DNA from: Methanosarcina sp. UBA402
GTDB lineage: Archaea; Halobacteriota; Methanosarcinia; Methanosarcinales; Methanosarcinaceae
NCBI GenBank assembly: GCA_002509325.1
Contig: DADO01000044.1
Location: forward strand, 2,264 to 10,879
Length of the DNA stretch: 8,616 nucleotides
Direction: 5' to 3'
Within the stretch, counting starts at the first letter, position 1. Each line of letters starts with the position of its first letter. Below are positions 6,613 to 8,616 of the stretch, one piece after another. The notes under the pieces are model-generated. The model was given only the letters and a program-made list of their open reading frames with translations. It made no database searches and had not been told where the DNA came from. Position numbers and translations under genes: made by a program.

Positions 6613-6655
6613 GGTAGTATCGAAAAAGTAAAATAGCTTGCTTTTAACTACTACC
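6613..6655. other. Two-stem hairpin in the cobD/hisS intergenic region
   Basis: GGTAGTA (6613-6619) is the exact reverse complement of TACTACC (6649-6655). Nested inside, AAAAG (6624-6628) pairs with CTTTT (6641-6645), leaving a 12-nt loop. No T-tract follows on either strand, so it is not an obvious terminator. It could be a structured leader element, a small RNA or a protein site; function is unknown. The remainder of 6363-6697 shows no coding potential. Confidence 0.5.
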
Positions 6656-6697
6656 ATCCAGAATCGTTGAAAAATATCTTCTATTAAGAAAGACGGC

Positions 6698-6799
6698 TTA
6701 TGCCTTAGTGTTTTATACCTTAACATTATGCCTTAATGTTACGCCTTAATATTATGCCCTAACATTATGCCTTAATTATACCTTAATTATACCTTAATA
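6698..6799. repeat. Eight-copy 11-15-nt tandem repeat, consensus TTATRCCTTAAyA, upstream of hisS
   Basis: Eight adjoining units begin at 6698, 6713, 6726, 6739, 6752, 6765, 6776 and 6787. Unit lengths are 15, 13, 13, 13, 13, 11, 11 and 13 nt. The core TTAT(G/A)CCTTA is preserved, with isolated changes: unit 4 has TTACG, unit 5 has CCCTAA, and unit 1 ends TTAGTGTT. The last unit ends 36 nt before the hisS ATG, so the array covers the expected promoter zone. Period near one DNA turn suggests stacked protein sites, but simple slippage expansion is equally possible. There are no spacers, so it is not CRISPR. Confidence 0.85.
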
Positions 6800-6801
6800 T
6801 T
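6774..6801 (+). promoter_or_regulatory. Probable hisS promoter zone overlapping the tandem repeat
   Basis: TATA-like sequences AATTATA (6774-6780 and 6785-6791) and TTAATATT (6794-6801) lie 35-60 nt before the hisS ATG, the distance expected for an archaeal TATA box with a short leader. They are part of repeat units 6-8, so the repeat and the promoter cannot be separated by eye. The exact box is not determinable here. Confidence 0.3.
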
Positions 6802-6821
6802 TGTTTAAATTTGATGTTATC

Positions 6822-6826
6822 AGGTG
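6822..6826 (+). promoter_or_regulatory. Shine-Dalgarno AGGTG deciding the hisS start
   Basis: AGGTG lies 9 nt before the ATG at 6836. An in-frame GTG at 6824 is part of this element and would have no ribosome-binding site of its own. The ATG is therefore the better start, removing four residues from the longest possible reading. Confidence 0.65.
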
Positions 6827-6835
6827 CATTTAAAA

Positions 6836-8065
6836 ATGACAGTTAATAAACCAAGAGGGACCCGGGACTTTTTACCTGCCGACACTGCCCGGAGAAGATA
6901 CGTGGAAAGTATTATGCGAAATGTTGCCCGCAATTGGGGCTACAGTGAAATCATTACTCCCACGTTTGAACATCTGGACCTTTTTACCCTGAAGTCAGGG
7001 GAAGGAATTGTAGGGGAACTCTATAACTTCACGGACAAAGGAGGCAGGGAAATGACTCTCAGGCCTGAGCTTACTGCTCCTGTCATGCGCCTGTATGTAA
7101 ATGAACTCCAATCCTTCCCAAAACCCTTAAAATTATTCTACTTCGAAAACTGTTTCCGTTATGAACGCCCCCAGAAAGGCCGTTTCAGGGAATTTTGGCA
7201 GTTCGGGGTTGAACTTATAGGAAGCGGAAAACCCGATTCTGACGCCGAGGTTATTGCCCTTGCCGATGCGATGTTAAAAGCTGCCGGAGTGAAGGGCGAT
7301 CTGAAAATCGGAAACCTTGCTGTGATACGTACGCTTTTGAGCGGGCTTGAGCCCGAGATTGTGAGCAAGGTCATGCGGCTTGTAGACAAGAAAGAGTATG
7401 CAGGCCTCGAAGGTCTGCTTGAAGAAATAGGAGCCGAAGAACAGCTCAAGTCCGACCTTTTCCACCTTATCAAGCTTGAAGGCAGGTATATCCTTCCGGA
7501 TGTAAAGGAAATCGTAGGAAACCTCCCTGAGCTTGTAAGCTTTGAAAAAACTCTCAAGCTTCTTGACGCATACGGAGTCGATTACACCCTTGACTTCGGG
7601 ATCGCCCGCGGGCTCGACTATTATACAGGCATGGTTTTTGAAGTCTATGCCGAAGGCCTCGGTGCCCAGAAGCAGGTCTGCGGAGGCGGCTCTTACCAGC
7701 TTATTAAGCTTTTCGGAGGCGGAGATGTGCCTTCAACCGGTTTCGGGATAGGCTTTGACCGGATTATGGAAATCTGTCCTCTTACCCCACCTGCTCCAAA
7801 AACCCTTGTCCTTATATCGAAACCCGACGTCCATCACGAAGCCATCCGCTTTGCAAACGAATTAAGAAAACACGTGCCAGTCCACATAGACCTCATGGAA
7901 CGTAATTTCAAAGCTCAGTTTTCCTATGCAAACACCATTAACGCCGATTATGTGGTTATAGTCGGGGAAAAAGAACTTGAAGCCGGGAAACTTACTCTGA
8001 GGGATATGGTTTCAGGAGAACAGGAGCTTCTGACGCTGGAAGAGATTATTGAAAAGGTTTGTTAA
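6836..8065 (+). CDS. hisS: Histidyl-tRNA synthetase
   Basis: This class II aminoacyl-tRNA synthetase charges tRNA-His with histidine in the cytoplasm. With the ATG start it has 409 residues, close to the usual length for the compact form. Motifs in order are the N-terminal KPRGTRDFLP (5-14), a motif 1 region ending ITPTFEHLDLF (40-50), the substrate block TLRPELTAPVMR (74-85), motif 2 FENCFRYERPQKGRFREFWQ (103-122), the histidine-specific RGLDYYTG (258-265, with the catalytic-type Arg258) and motif 3 GFGIGFDRI (302-310). Residues about 321-405 form the anticodon-binding domain with VVIVGEKE (373-380). The genuine HisA-type motif and the anticodon domain argue against a HisZ paralogue. It is transcribed divergently from cobD and appears monocistronic. 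GC content rises sharply at the gene compared with the flanks, as expected for coding DNA in this genus. Confidence 0.97.
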   Translation: MTVNKPRGTRDFLPADTARRRYVESIMRNVARNWGYSEIITPTFEHLDLFTLKSGEGIVGELYNFTDKGGREMTLRPELTAPVMRLYVNELQSFPKPLKLFYFENCFRYERPQKGRFREFWQFGVELIGSGKPDSDAEVIALADAMLKAAGVKGDLKIGNLAVIRTLLSGLEPEIVSKVMRLVDKKEYAGLEGLLEEIGAEEQLKSDLFHLIKLEGRYILPDVKEIVGNLPELVSFEKTLKLLDAYGVDYTLDFGIARGLDYYTGMVFEVYAEGLGAQKQVCGGGSYQLIKLFGGGDVPSTGFGIGFDRIMEICPLTPPAPKTLVLISKPDVHHEAIRFANELRKHVPVHIDLMERNFKAQFSYANTINADYVVIVGEKELEAGKLTLRDMVSGEQELLTLEEIIEKVC

Positions 8066-8124
8066 GAGCTTCAGTAAGACAGTTCTTTTCAGGCAATCAC
8101 AAAACTCGGTCAATTTCTATAGTT

Positions 8125-8209
8125 GGATAAGGATAATTTGACTTTGAATTCAGATAGAAATTCATGCCGAAATTCAGGCATGAATTATCTTATAGTCAAA
8201 TGTTTATCC
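8125..8209. repeat. Long imperfect inverted repeat (cruciform or hairpin) downstream of hisS
   Basis: Three nested complementary blocks share one axis. The inner stem is AATTCATGCC (8159-8168) with GGCATGAATT (8177-8186), 10 bp perfect and an 8-nt loop. The middle pairs are AGAT (8152-8155) with ATCT (8187-8190), and ATTTGACT (8136-8143) with AGTCAAAT (8194-8201). The outer pair is GGATAA (8125-8130, also repeated at 8131-8136) with TTATCC (8204-8209). GAAATTCA also occurs twice directly (8157-8164 and 8169-8176). It starts 60 nt after the hisS stop. It could be a 3'-end structure of the hisS mRNA, a small non-autonomous element (MITE-like) or an unlisted RNA. I see no target-site duplication. 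Confidence 0.75.
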
Positions 8210-8251
8210 TATTTGCAGAATCAAGCATAGTTTTGAGACAGGCTGTAATAC

Positions 8252-8260
8252 TTTTTTTTT
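8252..8260 (+). terminator. Probable hisS transcription terminator (T9 tract)
   Basis: Nine consecutive T on the plus strand, the kind of U-tract at which archaeal RNA polymerase terminates, lie about 190 nt after hisS and 42 nt after the long inverted repeat. The octamer CTGTAATA precedes it (8243-8250) and recurs at 8269-8276 before a shorter T5 tract, giving two similar T-rich ends in tandem. Assignment rests on sequence only. Confidence 0.45.
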
Positions 8261-8288
8261 GTTGCCCACTGTAATAATTTTTAAAGAA

Positions 8289-8587
8289 TTCACATCCTGT
8301 GAGTCTTTTCTCGATATTCTTCCCGAAACATCTGGAAATCCCTATATTGAGAGCGCTTCTGGAAGAGTTACAGAACCATAACGAGATATATTAAAGGCAG
8401 AACTTGAGAAGACCAGCAAAGACAAAGAAAATCTCAAGATATGCACAATATTATATGTTGCAGGTTTAGAGCTTGATTGTTCAAAAGGTGATTGAAGCAC
8501 CTAGGAGAAAAAGAGATTGTGAAAATTTTGTATCCTTTTCAGATTGTGTGGGTAAGTAAATTTCACATATTTACTGGAAATTTATAA
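8289..8587 (+). pseudogene. Possible decayed coding remnant, family unknown
   Basis: In the frame starting at 8289 the plus strand reads as protein-like sequence, including SCESFLDILPETSGNPYIES, to a TAA at 8379. It continues in the same frame as a charged, helix-like stretch (RDILKAELEKTSKDKENLK, then CTILYVAGLELD) to TGA at 8493. Shifting frame there, LKHLGEKEIVKILYPFQ continues to TAA at 8585. One internal stop plus a frameshift, no good start or ribosome-binding site, and a composition richer in GAA/AAG/CTT codons than the flanks suggest a degenerate gene. I do not recognise the family. Chance readability of AT-rich DNA is a real alternative. Confidence 0.28.
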
Positions 8588-8588
8588 A
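8581..8588 (+). promoter_or_regulatory. Weak candidate TATA box near the right edge
   Basis: TTTATAAA lies inside the palindrome AAATTTATAAATTT, preceded by GGAAA that could serve as a BRE. A start site would fall near the window end, so any gene it serves is not visible. Because the palindrome reads the same on both strands, direction is uncertain. A 7-bp hairpin AGTAAAT/ATTTACT (8555-8561 and 8569-8575) precedes it. Confidence 0.2.
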
Positions 8589-8616
8589 TTTGGTGCTCCT
8601 TCATAATTCGATTGAT

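Noticed and set aside
6390..6617. A 75-codon plus-strand ORF with a poly-tyrosine stretch
   Set aside because: The tyrosine and isoleucine runs come from the ATT microsatellite. Composition is extreme and there is no ribosome-binding site.
6698..6799. CRISPR array
   Set aside because: Repeat units are 11-15 nt and directly adjoin without unique spacers, and no cas gene is present.
8394..8495. Polyketide-synthase linker similarity (VAGLELD segment)
   Set aside because: The match is a handful of residues, no PKS domain is nearby, and such genes are not expected in this context. Too short to support a family.
8066..8616. tRNA or other stable RNA gene after hisS
   Set aside because: No cloverleaf, T-loop GTTC-type box or GC-rich RNA signature is visible. 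The only structure is the AT-rich inverted repeat.

Overview
This window almost certainly comes from a methanogenic archaeon of the genus Methanosarcina. The protein set points there: an archaeal-type CobY, a PgpA-like CobZ, a CobD with a cysteine-rich C-terminal domain (the form studied in Methanosarcina mazei), a minimal SufC/SufB pair, and a bacterial-size HisRS. Promoter-like elements are archaeal (TATA boxes), and the long AT-rich intergenic regions are typical of the genus. The species cannot be fixed from the sequence alone.

Layout. Seven genes (38-6362) lie on the minus strand, so transcription runs right to left: cobD, cbiB, cobZ, cobS, cobY, sufC, sufB. Spacing is tight: an ATGA overlap at cobD/cbiB, a 17-nt gap at cobZ/cobS, a 16-nt overlap at cobS/cobY, an 18-nt gap at cobY/sufC and an ATGA overlap at sufC/sufB. 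The one break is 134 nt between cbiB and cobZ, where I see a TATA-like promoter candidate. Bases 6363-6835 are an AT-rich divergent intergenic region holding an ATT microsatellite, a hairpin and an eight-copy 11-15-nt tandem repeat directly before hisS. hisS (6836-8065, plus strand) is followed by an imperfect inverted repeat of about 85 nt, a T9 tract and, toward the right edge, what may be a decayed coding sequence.

How the genes work together. The five cob genes cover nearly all of the nucleotide-loop (late) part of cobamide synthesis. CobD makes (R)-1-aminopropan-2-ol O-phosphate. CbiB attaches it to adenosylcobyric acid. CobY activates adenosylcobinamide-phosphate with GTP. CobS joins the product to alpha-ribazole phosphate. 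CobZ removes the remaining phosphate. CobY and CobZ are the archaeal non-orthologous replacements for bacterial CobU/CobP and CobC. The base-activating enzyme (CobT type) is not in the window. Methanogenesis from methyl compounds and acetate depends on corrinoid proteins, so this is core metabolism. SufC and SufB form a minimal Fe-S cluster assembly system and probably share a transcript with the cob genes. CobD itself carries a probable metallocentre domain, which makes that linkage worth noting.

I found no mobile element, CRISPR array, tRNA, rRNA or clearly new multi-gene system. The least explained parts are the tandem repeat before hisS and the structured, possibly degenerate DNA after it.
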